A stretch of 64,000 nt of DNA from Cyclospora cayetanensis (lineage: Eukaryota > Apicomplexa > Conoidasida > Eucoccidiorida > Eimeriidae): assembly GCF_002999335.1 (NCBI RefSeq), contig NW_020312114.1:124001-188000 (forward strand). Direction: 5' to 3'. Shown here piece by piece: positions 23,249-34,920 of the stretch. Every line of letters begins with the position of its first letter. Within the stretch, counting starts at the first letter, position 1. The notes below the pieces were generated by a model that did no database searches, had not been told where the DNA came from, and saw only the letters and a program-made list of their open reading frames with translations. A program made the position numbers and the translations under genes.

Positions 23249-25100
23249 CTAGTAGCCTCTGTGCCGTTCCCAGCTGCGCCTGCCCCATGATGCACTTCTA
23301 CTGCTGCGGGCCCTTGAAGGGTCTCTATAACGACCGCGTGGTCTGCCGGAGCCTCCCCTGTACCCCCTATCTTTTGCGTAGCCGTAGTCGGTATCATCTC
23401 CTAAGCGCCTTCCGTAAGCCTCCCGTCTCCTGTCCGCTTCCCTAGAGCGTCTTACGGGCCTTGCACCAGGAGGCGAACCAGAGGGGGCGTATCTGCTCCT
23501 CTTATAGGGAGACTCCCTGTAGCTAGCCTTGCCTCGTAGGCCCCCTTCTGGGGAGTGGGAACGCAGCGGCTCTGGGCTTTTGGAGTGACGCTGCACAAGA
23601 TGCCGGCCTTGAGCATGCTTTTCAGAGGCTCCCTCTGCCGCAACGTCCACAGAGCGACGGCTTACGGATCTGCTAGCAGACCGCTTTTCCGCTATCGAGG
23701 AAGAGCGGCTCCGATGTCTCTTCCTTGTGACAGAGGCACGCCTCTCCCTGGAAAATGTGCGCCTACGCAAAGGAGGAGCAGGAGACGGTCCACGAAGTCT
23801 GCTAGACTGCCCCCTCGGGGGGATTTCCTGCCTTGCACGCTGTACCCCACGCTCCCCGCTACGTGAGACTCCATGTTTTTGCGAGAGAGACCTCGGGGGG
23901 GAAACCGAGCCTCTTGGAGGCCTCTTTACCCCGGCAGGCCTCCTCTCAGAGCTTGACACGGATCGACTCCTGCGTTTACGGTCCCGTCTCTCCCTTCGTT
24001 CTGCAGCTCGCGCATCCCTGCGTCTGTCATTCGGTGTTGGGGAACGCTGGACTGCACCCGGTGAGCCCTCAGACTCCCTTGGGGGAAGTTTGCAGTAGCG
24101 CCTCGTTTCCGAGGACCTTCTTGAAGCCGAGGCGACAAACTCGTCGCTGAGCAGACACCTTCTTCCCGGCGACACCGAAGCCTCTCTGTCGTGCCGTGAA
24201 GGCGGCGAGGCACAGCGAGGCTTGGCCAGATGGCCTTCTTGGGTGCGCTCCTTGATGCCGTCTCTCGATCGAGAGTGGGGCGGCTCAGGAGACAGTCTAG
24301 ACCTGCGGGGTGATCCGGAGGTTTCGTCTGGAGGGGGGTGAGGTCGCTTCCTCTGCTCGCCGGGTGAGTGAGACCGCTCAGAGCGCCTCCGCCTTGCAGA
24401 CGGATTGGCATCGTCATCGTCATCCCTGCACGAAGAAGATACCCGACGAGCCCTCCCCCCCTCCAAGAGGCCTTTCTTCTCGGCAGAGGGAGGAGGCTGT
24501 TGCTGCTCCTCAGCGGCGGAGGGGGGAGGCGGCGTGCAGCTTCTTTCCCTAACAACATGACGACGAGAAGCAGAATCTTCTCGTGGGAGCGACTCTCGGG
24601 ACCCTTGGCCCCTCTTGTAGGCCACACCCTCGGAGCTGCGGCTGCGCTGCCGGCGTTGCATGCGGCTGTCTCGAGCCTCCCGGTAAGGAGGACGAGCTTC
24701 GTCATACCGACGAAAGCCCCTATAACCACGCTCCCCGCTGTTGAGGCTTCGCCTTCCCTCTCCGTAATCCATGCCCAAATCCTCGTCTTCGCACCGTCGC
24801 CACGAGCGCCCCCCGTCTCTCCTGTCGTCGAAACGCCTCGAAGAGTCTCTCCACGGCCACTCCTTCTCCCCCCTCCAGTGATCGCCCCCCCCTCTGGATC
24901 TAGGAGCAGCTCTGTGGTGCTGCTGCTGATAGTAGCCACCCCTGCCTCTTTCCCTGCTGTCTCCGCGGTAGCCTCTTGCGGGGTGACTCGGAGGCGAGCG
25001 TCGACTATCAGGCCTCCCTCTAAACCCCTCCCTGCTGCTGCTCCGACGTCGTCTCCGAGGACCTCTGGGGCTAAGACTCCGGTGGCTGTTTTGACCGCTA

Positions 25101-25131
<31 letters not shown>

Positions 25132-26465
25132 GCCGCCATCGGCCCCCCTTCTGCTGCTGCGAAGGCGCTGCTGTCTCCTCCTCGCTGACCTGCTTTCGGG
25201 GAGCCAGCAGCCCGTCCTTCCCGATCCGCCTCCTCTTGAACATGTTGCCGCCGCTGTTGCAGCCACCTGATCTACTGCCCTCGGAACCTTCATCTAAGCT
25301 GTCTGCCGCTGCTGCTGCTATCCCCGCCCCTCCCCCCGACTTCCCCTCGTTGAGCCTGTGAGCCTCGAGAGCCAGCGCAAGGGGAACGGCAGGGGAACCA
25401 CGCGAACTGCCGGAGCTCCTGGCTGGAGAGGCATCCCGATCAGCAACTGGAATGGAAGGTGGCTTAGGCCTGCGCCATGTCGGCAGCGCGTCTGCATCGT
25501 CTTCGATCTCTGAATCCCTCCCCTCCGAGGCTTCTGCCGCTGCCACACCGTCCCGTGCTCCTCCTCTTGCCAAGGCACCATCAGGAGCATCCTCCGATTC
25601 TTCCTCCACCGCCTCTTCTCCCAAATCAACTCCGCCAGGAGGACGACCTACAAGACTCTTCTTCTCCGTCTCGGCGGGCAGGGGAGGCGGCAACTCGGGG
25701 TCTTGGGAAGGCGAAGATGCCTGCTGCTGACTCTCAGCGCCAGCAGCTGCTCCTGCTGCCTCACTCTCCGCAGCCGCCAGCAGGTATGCCTCCGCCAGGG
25801 CTGCAGCTGAAACTTCGTCCGCGTCTCCCTGGACTGCCCCACCACGCAGATGTCGTGGCTGCTGCTGCTGTGCTGAACGAGACAGCACGATTTTGATCTT
25901 CGGCTTCGCCTCCAAAAAGCCCAAATACTTCTCCGCAGCGCGACTGCTGTCGGCAGCTAGTCCAGAAGCCTCTCCACCCGACACAGTGGCACTACCAACA
26001 GCGAAGCTCTTCTTGAACGGGAAGGCTGCACTGGGGGAGATATCGGCACGTGCTGCTGCAGGCCTTACTGTTGTGTTCGATGCCGCCGCTGCTGCTGCTG
26101 CAGAATCTGCTGCTTCCGACTCAACAACTTGAGCTCCTGCTGTCGCTGCAGCCGAAAATCCGCCCTCCTCCACAGGCTTCGGAGCCTGAGGGGCGGCCAT
26201 TCCCCAACGACTCTTCCACTTGGAAACTTTGCGACCCTCCTCAGCTCCAAGTGCAGGCACCTCTTCCTTCTGAACTGCCTCCCGCTCTTCGCTCTTGAAA
26301 CCTTCTTCTGCTGCTTCACGCTCATCCTTGGGGGACCCCTCTACCGCCTCACAGGCCGACCGCGCTGCAGCGTCAGACGCCTTCACGCTGCTACTGCTGC
26401 CTCGTCTGCTGTCTGTTCTTTGTGCAGCACTCGCCCCACCAGCAGTGCCTCCCCGAACACTAGGA

Positions 26466-26502
<37 letters not shown>

Positions 26503-29121
26503 GGCGTCTGCTAGCCTCTCTCTCAGACGTCTCGCCATACACGTGCCTTCCAGATGCTCGGTGCCTCCCAGTCTCCCGCCGAGACTGGCTGGTGGACGCC
26601 CTCTCTTCGCACCGGCTGCGACGGCCCTCAGAGCTCCGCGGGGAGACTGGTGTGTGGCTCTTTCGGAACGGGTGCCTCGACCTATCGAGACACGCGCTGG
26701 TGCTGCGGCGATCCACAACGCGACGCCTCCGGAGGGAGGCAGTACTCCTCTCGACAGGTGCACGAGGCGAGCATGGCCGCAAGCCGCCTCTGCGGAGCGA
26801 AGGGCTGCTGCCGCGTCTCCCGCCGCTCGCACTCCTGCCAAAGCGCTTTTTCCGACTGGTGCTTCGTCGAATCGAGGAGCCTCCACGGCTCCTGCTCTGC
26901 CTCGCAGGAGAAGCGCTCGGCCCCAGGGGGCGTCGGTTGTCGCGCCGCGTGTAGCTCCTCCTCCCGAGAGGTGGAAGACTCCTGCTGCCGCTCCTCTTAG
27001 CCAGACTCCTGCTGCCGCTCCTCCTAGCCAGACTCCTGCTGCCGCTCCTCCTAGCCAGACTCCTGCTGCCGCTCCTCTTAGCCAGACTCCTGCTGCCGCT
27101 CCTCCTAGCCAGACTCCTGCTGCCGCTCCTCTTAGCCAGACTCCTGCTGCCGCTCCTCTTAGCCAGACTCCTGCTGCCGCTCCTCCTAGCCAGACTCCTG
27201 CTGCCGCTCCTCCTAGCCAGACTCCTGCTGTGCGGGCGAGGACCCTTGCTGAAACGTGGCAAGCTCCCGCTGCCTTTTCGACTCCTGCTGCGTCGAGGAG
27301 GAGAGCTGCGAGCTCCTGCCCCCGAAGAGGGACTGCGTGGAGGCCGCTCGAGAGCGTGCCGCCAACTCCCGCTGTCGCTGCGCCTCTCTTTTGGGGAGTG
27401 ACTGCCCCTTTCTCGCCTCGGAGTTGGAGCTCGCCGCTTCGAGCCGAGAGACGCCTTCCACCCCTCGGAAGTCGGGCGCTGCTGAGACGACGCTCCGCTT
27501 GGCTTTCGCCTCTTTGGCGAATCGCCGCGCGAAGGAGGTGACCCTCTGCCAGAGCGTCCCTTCAGGCCTGCACTAAAGCCTCTGCCGTTCTGCTCCCTGC
27601 CACCCTTCCCGGAGCCGCTCCTGCCGCGACGCTGCGGAGTGCGGCTGCTGCTGCTCTTTCCCCGAGGACTGGCCTCGCGCCTCGGCGCAGCACTCGCGCT
27701 GCGTCTGCCGCGCGAGCTCCCACGAGACTCCGCCCCCGCCGACAAGGAGGCCTCCCTAGGGGCCCCCCCTCGAGGAGGCGACTGTACTGGCCGATCTCCG
27801 CTGCAGCGGCGCTGCTCTACGCATTCCCCCCCCCCCGGCTTCCGGCACGCAGCTTCGCCTCGACGCCATCGGCGAGAAGGGCCCTCCCCAGGACTGTAGC
27901 TGCCCCTGCCGTCATACGCTGGCTTGCGCGAGAGCCAAGCTGCCCCTCCCCACCTATCTCTGCCCCGGGGATTGCTGGCACTGCGACTGCCGTAACGGCT
28001 CCCACGCCTCCACTCCTCTCGGCCGTAGTCTCTGCGTCTCTTCGGAGAAAAAGGCCGCCTTGGGGGGCCCTCTGTGAGAACTACACGAATGCGCCGACCG
28101 GAGTACAACGTGCCGTCTAAGGACGCTACGGCAGCCCTGGCGGCTCTGCAGCAAAAGGCGCAAGAGAGGTCGATTCACATGCCTCTATCGTCTTCTTCTC
28201 GGTAGAAGACTCCGCAATCCACGCAAACAAAAATGCAGAGGATCCGCATCACCAGCACAAACAGACGTACGAATACGTACATACATGTACATATATTTAT
28301 GTACAGACATGCATGCATATAGATGTATAGACGCTCGCAGTCACACACTTGCACGCAAAAAGAGCGATCCCCTACCCCCCTGCGTTGGCTGCCATGGGGA
28401 TGCTGCGGGAAGCGACAAACTAAGCTCAAATAAGGGTGACTACAACGCCGCATCACCTGGCATCACAGAACTCGGCAGTCGCCTCCGTTGAAGAACGCAG
28501 CCTGTCCAAGCTTGGCAAGGCGGCCAGTCTCCCAAACTAAGAAAGAGCAGCATCAGCACACAGCATGCAAAGCAGAACACATGCGGGCTAGACCGTGGAC
28601 GGTTGCACTGCGGGAAATCCTAGATACAGCACGGGAAAGCCGGTGGGCTCCAAAAACACACACACTACCTACGGCTGCGTCAGTGCACTACAAGAGGAGA
28701 TGTAAGCCGACAGGCAAGTGAGTGGGCAGCCAGGCACCTGCCCCTTGAGGGCGTTCTCAATAAGCGAGGCAGCGCAGTTCCGCTGCCTCAGGTTCCCGCG
28801 CATGCCTCAACGACGAAGCGCAGGTGGGTGGTGCTGCTTAAGACAGGGGGGCCAAAGAAAGACAAGAGGGGCCCCCCGCCCCCCTTGTCATGGCAAGTAA
28901 GAGCAAGCAGACAAGCAACGCACGAGCAAGGGCAGCCGTGGTGCATATGCGCTCATAATGCCCACCTCGTCAAGAAGACGCTCGGCCTCTTTAAAAGTGA
29001 CATCTCTTGGAAGGTTTGTGACGGAGACAAAGCAAGAATTCCTCCGGCTGCCCCTGTCCTCCCAGGAGGGACTGCGGGAGCGCAGCCGCCTCCTCGGAGG
29101 AGAAGCCGAAAGAGATGACAT
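23249..29121 (-). CDS. RNA-binding SR-type protein: RRM plus very long RS domain
   Basis: Three exons with agreeing phases: 28966-29121 (donor GTGGGC), 28457-28536 and 23249-28145; about 1,710 residues. Only after splicing does a full RRM appear at about residues 30-103: FVSVTNLPRDVTFKEAERLL, then FGRLAALPS, STEATAEFCDA and SLDGTLYSGRRIRVVL. The RNP1 segment is degenerate. The rest is an Arg/Ser domain with RSRSRS runs, an internal nine-residue repeat (SRSLARRSG), a nine-Ser run and Ala-rich stretches. Proteins with an RRM and a long RS domain act in nuclear pre-mRNA splicing or 3'-end processing, held in condensates by phosphorylated RS repeats. The N-terminus RRRLRSRSPSWED is also RS-like. 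I cannot assign an orthologue. Long antisense frames are shadows of the low-complexity code. Confidence 0.8.
26468..26505. repeat. CTG trinucleotide tract
   Basis: About ten CTG triplets encode a serine run (AGC codons) on the minus strand inside the RS-domain protein. This kind of tract is characteristic of this genome. Confidence 0.9.
26978..27230. repeat. 27-bp minisatellite inside the RS domain
   Basis: Nine full copies and a partial tenth of a 27-base unit that differs mainly at CTCCTCTTAGC versus CTCCTCCTAGC. On the minus strand it encodes SRSLARRSG or SRSLAKRSG. The one-base difference gives the Lys/Arg alternation. The length keeps the reading frame. Confidence 0.92.
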
Positions 29122-30230
29122 CGGGTTACGCTTTCAGATTTACAGAGAAAAGCCTTGTTTCTCCCTGAAGGGAACCGCGCGGCAGCGCACTGCAAGGGGC
29201 ACGCAAAATACGGAGGCCCCTCCCCTCCTTTCCCCTGTATGTGAACCTCCGTATACAGCCTCTGATTGTGCGCCCTCAACACAAAAGCCGGCGAGATTCG
29301 AAAACAGAGTCAAGATACAGGGCAGCGAAGGGGAACGGGGGCAGCCCGTGAAAGAAAGAACTGGAACGGTACGAACGACAGACTGCAGCAGCGGCGCATG
29401 CATGCAGCAGTGTTGTTGGTCTTGCTGTGTGGGGCAAAGGCCTACGCCGCCTCGTTGCAACTATAAAAGCCTGTGTCACGAGTTCCTAAGCAGCACAAAG
29501 ACTATGAAAAAACGCTTTATCTGCGGAGGACAGTGCACCTAGGGGCTTCCACGAAGCGTGGGCTGCAAGGATTTCATTTCCATTTTTCTGCTACAGCTAC
29601 TGACCCATACACGGACAGCCTTCAGCAAGGAGGCGTAAACAAGGTGCTAATACACGCATTATAAAGCTAGGTTGATTAATGCTAGGCTGCAAGGAGGGCT
29701 GAGACGCAGTGGCCACTACCAGACGCTCGCGTGAGCGCCGCACTTTGAGCTTTGGAGGTTAGGCGCGAGTAAAAACCTCGTCTTCGATACATTCTACTGC
29801 TCTAGACATATCCATATCGAAATCCGCGGGAACTTGACTGCTTGGCGTGGCTATTTCTGCTCGCTATGTGGTGAAGGGCACAGCGACTAGCGGCTTAAGA
29901 CGATCTGAACCCATGTACACGGCTTCGCTGCACTTGGGCACTTTCCACTGCCCCAGTCCCATTTAGTTCAATTGATGGCTAAGAATCGATATTTTTAGCT
30001 TACTCTTGACACATCGAGTGCAGACTCGTGTCGAGTCAATATGGATACTATCAATTGTTGCCTGTGCGCTGAATGCTTTGCCCAACCAGCTCTGAATAAT
30101 AAAGTACTTGAGGGGTGCAGCAACGCAAACTCTAGCTGTGCCTCGCCTCTCGCATCGCAAATCCTGAGGGGCGCCTTTAGGAGCGTAGGGGAGTTTGGGG
30201 AAATTTGTGGCTGAATAGAATACAAACTTT
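29122..30230. other. Upstream region of the RS-domain gene
   Basis: Presumed promoter of the minus-strand RS-domain gene, followed by AT-richer DNA. Overlapping frames on both strands between 29122 and 29542 show no domain. No LTR block was recognised at the left side of relic B. Confidence 0.3.
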
Positions 30231-31389
30231 ATGGGTGATTGAGTGTCTTCGCCGGGAAATCCAAGATGCAACGCTACAGTTGATAGCACCGGGTTGTTCG
30301 GTGCAAGCATTCCCCGATTACTTACTGGCTGTCAATGCAGTGAGATGTCAGGTTTCCTTACGAAAGATGTTTGGTCTCCACCATGGAACATGGTACTTCG
30401 ATCATTTGACTGGCCCTTGCAACATGCTGGGGTTAAAGCCCTGTGGCGATGGAAGTTGACGGTGGCGCAACCTGTGCTGGGACGAGAGACCGGCTGGAAA
30501 GCTGAAGCAAACGCAGGGGCTTTACAGCCGGTAGAAAAGCATAATCGATCTGACAATAAAGTGTTCGACGATGCGTCGATAAGGCTATGCCCACCGGATA
30601 AATATGATGGCCGTAAAAAAGGCCAAGGACTGAAGGATTTACAAGCCGGTTGGATTTGTACCACGACGTGCACCCTCTATGCTGTTAAAGCTGGAACGAG
30701 TGCTCTGACCGCGATGCCTAATGGATGAAGAGTTACATCTTTCCAGGAAGGCATCCACCTGCAGACAATACTAAAATTCACGCCTTCGTACTATCATTGA
30801 CTCATCCATCGGCGCAAACTCAGCTCAACACCAAGATTTAGAGGAACTGGCAAAGCTGAATGAGATAAATTTATCAGTAGCTGAGTATATGGAGAAATAT
30901 GAGACTGTGGTTCGCAAAAGCAGCTGTGTACACGAGCCGTTGCATTTTTAGTAACTTATGCGGGGTCTATTCGACGTCAGGTGGTCGCGCGGTGTGTAGT
31001 GACTCAGCGACCAATCAAACGGCCTGTGGGAATTCCGCAAATGAAAGACTACACAAGGTTTCAGGAGTAAATGAGCGCAAACCCTGAGTCTTCAGCAAGT
31101 CTCTAAGGGCCAGATCAAGATCTAGGGCATATGGATAGTAACACGTCGTCAAATGGCCCTAGGCGAGAGTCAAAGGCAGATAAGAGAAAACCAGAGGAAA
31201 CCCACGCTCCTAGGCAGGGCCAGAGAGCCCCGAACAAACGCATCTGCTTCTATTGTGAGAGATTGCATAATATACTCCTTGACTGCAAAGGTATGCAGAA
31301 CGCTAAAGAGGATGGCCCTGTTTCAGCTTAAGCAGTCTGCGTGGTGAACAACGAGGGCACATAAGTTAACGGGAGGCCTCCCGTGCAGG

Positions 31390-31935
31390 GTGCAGCGCAG
31401 TGCTGGGAGCTGGGGTGGACCGAGAAGCAGTTGGGGACCAACCATGATCAATCCTGCTATGGAAAAGGTGCGCATTACTGACCAAAATTTTCTGGCATTA
31501 CTTGGAGCTGGATGTGAAGTGAATCTATTTTCCGAGGAGAGGGCGCAGACATACGATGCTCTTTTTGCACGTTGGAGCAGTTCCTATCACTCAGGAGGCC
31601 AGAGTGAAGAACTTGGCAAGATTGCAGCAGTCACATGTCATTTCGGAGCAAACGCCTGTCATATGAGCATGATACGTGAGTTTTTTGTTGGATCCGTGCA
31701 CCATGATGCCAGCGTAGGTATGCTATGGGTGACTCAATGGAAGGCGCGCATGCATTCGCAGCTGCGCACTGTGAAGATTAGCGAGCAGAAAAATGCTAGG
31801 AAGGAGGAACTTGCGGCCTCCTCAGAGACACTTGATTCCTCTATGGCATGCGAGGTAGAGTCGCTACCTCTACAAGGTGGGTTAGGCAGAGTCTCGATGC
31901 GTGCGGATCAGCAGTGCAGTAAATGGCACTTCTAA
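31390..31935 (+). pseudogene. Retropepsin-region open frame, relic B
   Basis: A frame of about 180 residues matches the protease region of relic A over two blocks, ALLGAGCEVNLFSE and REFFVGSVHHDASVGMLWV. The catalytic Asp-Thr/Ser-Gly is Gly-Ala-Gly, so it cannot be an active aspartic protease. It is the longest intact piece of the relic. Confidence 0.65.
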
Positions 31936-32379
31936 GCATATATTTCATCCTAATAACTCTGCAACTGGTCTTTCGTCCAAACCTTTCTTTCACCCTTTAG
32001 CTGATAAACAGCGGAAACGGGCAAGAATTTAGGGGGAGTTGGCAAGTGTGCTAAATAATGACTAGCTGCCAACAAGCTGGCCACATGGTGGTCGCATACC
32101 GCACCAGGTTGGCCCCAAGCTGTGTTTCGCGGTACCAAAAACCTCCACGGCATCACAAGATACTTGAGTGGCATGCATACCAATTTTCGAAGGAAACGAT
32201 GCAGAGATCAAATAACGCTTTTGAGCGAAACCCGATATTGGTGCAGAAAAAGAAGCAAGGTGGCGCATATGTGTTCACTTCAAGTCTCTGAACAAGAGCA
32301 CTATAGAGGAACGCACAATGCAATTTGTTGGCAAATTACTCACTAAAGAACACCAGTCAGCCCTCTACTCGACATGCGA

Positions 32380-33340
32380 CTTCACAGAGGAGTTCATACA
32401 AATCCCCACTCACCTTGACACGGGCGCAGTGATGTTCTACACCTCTACTGGGAAAGTCTAGTATGCATATATGCCTTTTGAGCTTGTTAATGCCATAGCT
32501 GAGATAAAGCGGCAAGTTAATCGAAAACTTGATGAACCCATAACGGGGGAGCAGATGGGTATCTAGATGGACGACTTCTTAGTCTTCTGCCGGAATTCTG
32601 AGCATTTACAACCCCTGCGCCGTGCGTTTCAAATGTTGTGGGTAAGGAATGGTATGTGAAGGCAAGAGGATATATATTTTCATGAAAACAGATATCTATT
32701 GAGGATTCCTTGTTTCTGCTGCAGTGCATCAGCCAGATATGGCATATGTTGGAGGATCAAGTAGGGACCAATATCCTTTATGCGCCCGAAAAAAATTGAG
32801 AAGCTCTACCATTTGTAGGCTTGCTTGGATCTTGGCTTAGCTGGCTGATACCCTCACAAAAAAAGTCAATGACATGAACAGCGGGGGCCAATGCCATAGC
32901 AAGGACGCTTAGAGGCCGCTCTACCACTCATCTGGTACTACACTGGGCGATGATGGCCGCCATTTCTTCCTAGTGACGTAGCAGTGGGAGCTGTTTACTC
33001 CTAAAGAGCAACACGTTTTTCAAAAAAATAAGTCCGTTTTTGTTATTCTCATCGGGTTATTCAAATTGAGCCGCGGTGTCTGGTGCGGGGAACGAACTCG
33101 TAGGGTGTGGCGTTATTTTACTCTCCAGACTTATTATCAGCCTGCAATGTATCTTATAAAGAGCTTCCGGGTGACCCTAGAGTTGTGTGCTGGTTTGGTC
33201 GCCTCCTGCAGTACCACTTTATGATAGAGTGTATTCAGGGCAATATCGACGTGGTCGCCGACAAGCTCTCACGATGCCCCATCAATATAGTTTTGTACAG
33301 CGCAACCGCTCGCGTCTGTCATTATTCACTGTTTAAGTGA
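32380..33340 (+). pseudogene. Reverse transcriptase / RNase H remnant, relic B
   Basis: Translated fragments carry RT palm motifs (MPFELVNAIAE, then MDDFLVFCRNSEH) and the RNase H end DVVADKLSRCP typical of Ty3/Gypsy pol. In-frame stops follow STGKV and precede MDDFL, and further frameshifts lie between the RT and RNase H parts. The segment is dead coding sequence. Confidence 0.72.
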
Positions 33341-34689
33341 AATTCGTGAGCGTTATCCTTTTACACGCACGCATCCGCAACTGTTGCCAAAATCCAAAAT
33401 GGCAAAGCGATGAAGCACAATCTAGTTAATATCGACCTGGTGTGCTTCAAACAAAGTGAGGACTTCGTTGCTTGTACATTCCGACTTCGCTCTGCAGTGC
33501 TGTTTTGTGCAAAGCATAGGAACATGTTTTTATGGGCAATGATGAGGATTACACTGCAGTAAAAGAGCTCTCACGCTCCTTCTGGGGGCCTGCGATGCAT
33601 TCTACGGCAAAAGGATATGCGAATGTAGGAGTTAAGGCCACGCAAGACAAGCATGCAATTAAAAAAGGGACATTCCGCTAGTTAGCTTGCCTGAAGAGTT
33701 AATTCTGGTGGGCCAGGAAGCATCACAAGGTGCGTCAGAAGGTGGACCATCAGCTATCTATCAATTTCCCCGAAAGTAAGAGCAGCATCTACGAAATGGA
33801 TGATTCCCTAAAAGTTTGAAGCTTCACAAATTATTTGGCGACTTCGCCGCGCATGCAAGCAAATTCATAAAGGCGGATGATGCACAGGAAGCCCTAAAAG
33901 TGCTGGATTCTATTACTGTTGAAGTGCTGGGTCACAGTATACGGAAGTTTCTAATTACTTGGGGCGGGTAGCATTAAGTTCAGTAGTTGACGCATTGGTA
34001 GCTGCTAATTTGCTGCCTACGAAATAATTTATCGCTCTGCTTGGATAAAATGTGCTAATCGCTACAAACGGCACCCCCCGCATCCTTTTTGTGATTATCC
34101 TTATCCCGCGTAAGCTCTGTCTGAAATACTCACTTTCGTCAATGTGTATTTCTTCCAATCTGCTAAGCTTTTATTGTTAAGTTGCTTTACTCGGAATTTT
34201 TCGCAAAGACTTTTAGTCACCTGGTCACAGCTTTCTTGTTTATGCTCCTTTGGGACTTATTTTATCGACCAGGCTGCATGTGACAGGCACATTCGAATGC
34301 AGATACTGCGCTATAAGGCATGCAGGCACGGCTGATGTACCGCGTACCTTGAGTTTCTTTACCTATTTTTGCTGCATTCTGTGTTCGCGTCGCAGGAGGC
34401 CCACATGCGTTAGCGGTGCGACGGCAGCGAGCGATTGCGCCCGCCGCGGTCGTTTTGATTTAGTCCCTCGTTCGCTATTCGCTAGTGTGTGCCTTGCTTC
34501 CTTCGATTACTTTTTCCAAGTTCATGCCCGCTTTCCTCCTATGATCCACACTGCTTTCGCGTTTGTACCTGCCTGGGATATGGCGACAGTCCAGGAACTC
34601 TTCCGCTGTCCTGCAGGCAGACGTCGTTACACCCAGGTGCAAAGCACGAGTGCGCATGTTTTGAAACCCCCATGATGAAGATGTAGCGA

Positions 34690-34920
34690 ACTAAGCTAAA
34701 CTTACTCATATCCTTTACACTAGCTGTACTTAATTAAGTAGTGAATACTCGGCCTGTTGGTGTGTGTTGGAATTATATCTTATTTATTGCCGAATAGAGC
34801 CAGCTCGACATGAGAGGATATCAATGATGTGTGCGTGTGCGGTGGATGCGATATGCAAGTAGCTTTAAATATTTGGAGTATTGAGAGGGTCCAGCTGCTA
34901 TCACCCTGGACGTCCCTCTC
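34690..34920 (+). repeat. 3' LTR-like block of relic B
   Basis: It begins with a stretch alignable to the 3' LTR of relic A and contains ATTTATTGCCGAATAGAG and ATGCAAGTAGCTTTAAAT. The second string is shared with the solo-LTR-like fragment at 14.6 kb. Confidence 0.5.

Larger units (their letters stand above)
30231..34920 (+). mobile_element. Decayed Ty3/Gypsy-like LTR retroelement, relic B
   Basis: The best preserved of three related relics. In order it shows a gag remnant (30243-30728, with PDKYDGRKKGQGLKDL), a decayed zinc knuckle (31230-31290, CFYCERLHNILLDC, where the His is one place out of register), a protease remnant (31444-31790), a reverse-transcriptase palm (about 32380-32650, with YMPFELVNA and MDDFLVFCRNSEH, the latter corresponding to Y-x-D-D-x-L-V-F-S), an RNase H tether (about 33200-33290, IECIQGNIDVVADKLSRCP), the conserved hydrophobic frame (34390-34670) and an LTR-like block (34690-34920). 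Stops interrupt RT and other parts, and the protease Asp is lost. No 5' LTR or integrase motif was recognised. Domain order and motifs place it with Ty3/Gypsy. Confidence 0.78.

Noticed and set aside
23926..25293. A 455-codon minus-strand frame in a second phase within the RS gene
   Set aside because: It overlaps the RS-domain frame on the same strand. The RS frame is longer, is in phase with the RRM exons and has the expected composition.
26129..27541. A 470-codon plus-strand Pro/Ala/Ser-rich frame
   Set aside because: It is antisense to the RS-domain exon and arises because the minisatellite and triplet tracts lack stops on both strands. It has no domain and no start context.
28260..28335. 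ACAT/ATGT-rich simple sequence near 28270-28330
   Set aside because: It lies within the second intron of the RS-domain gene and is an imperfect simple repeat, with no evidence of a structured RNA.
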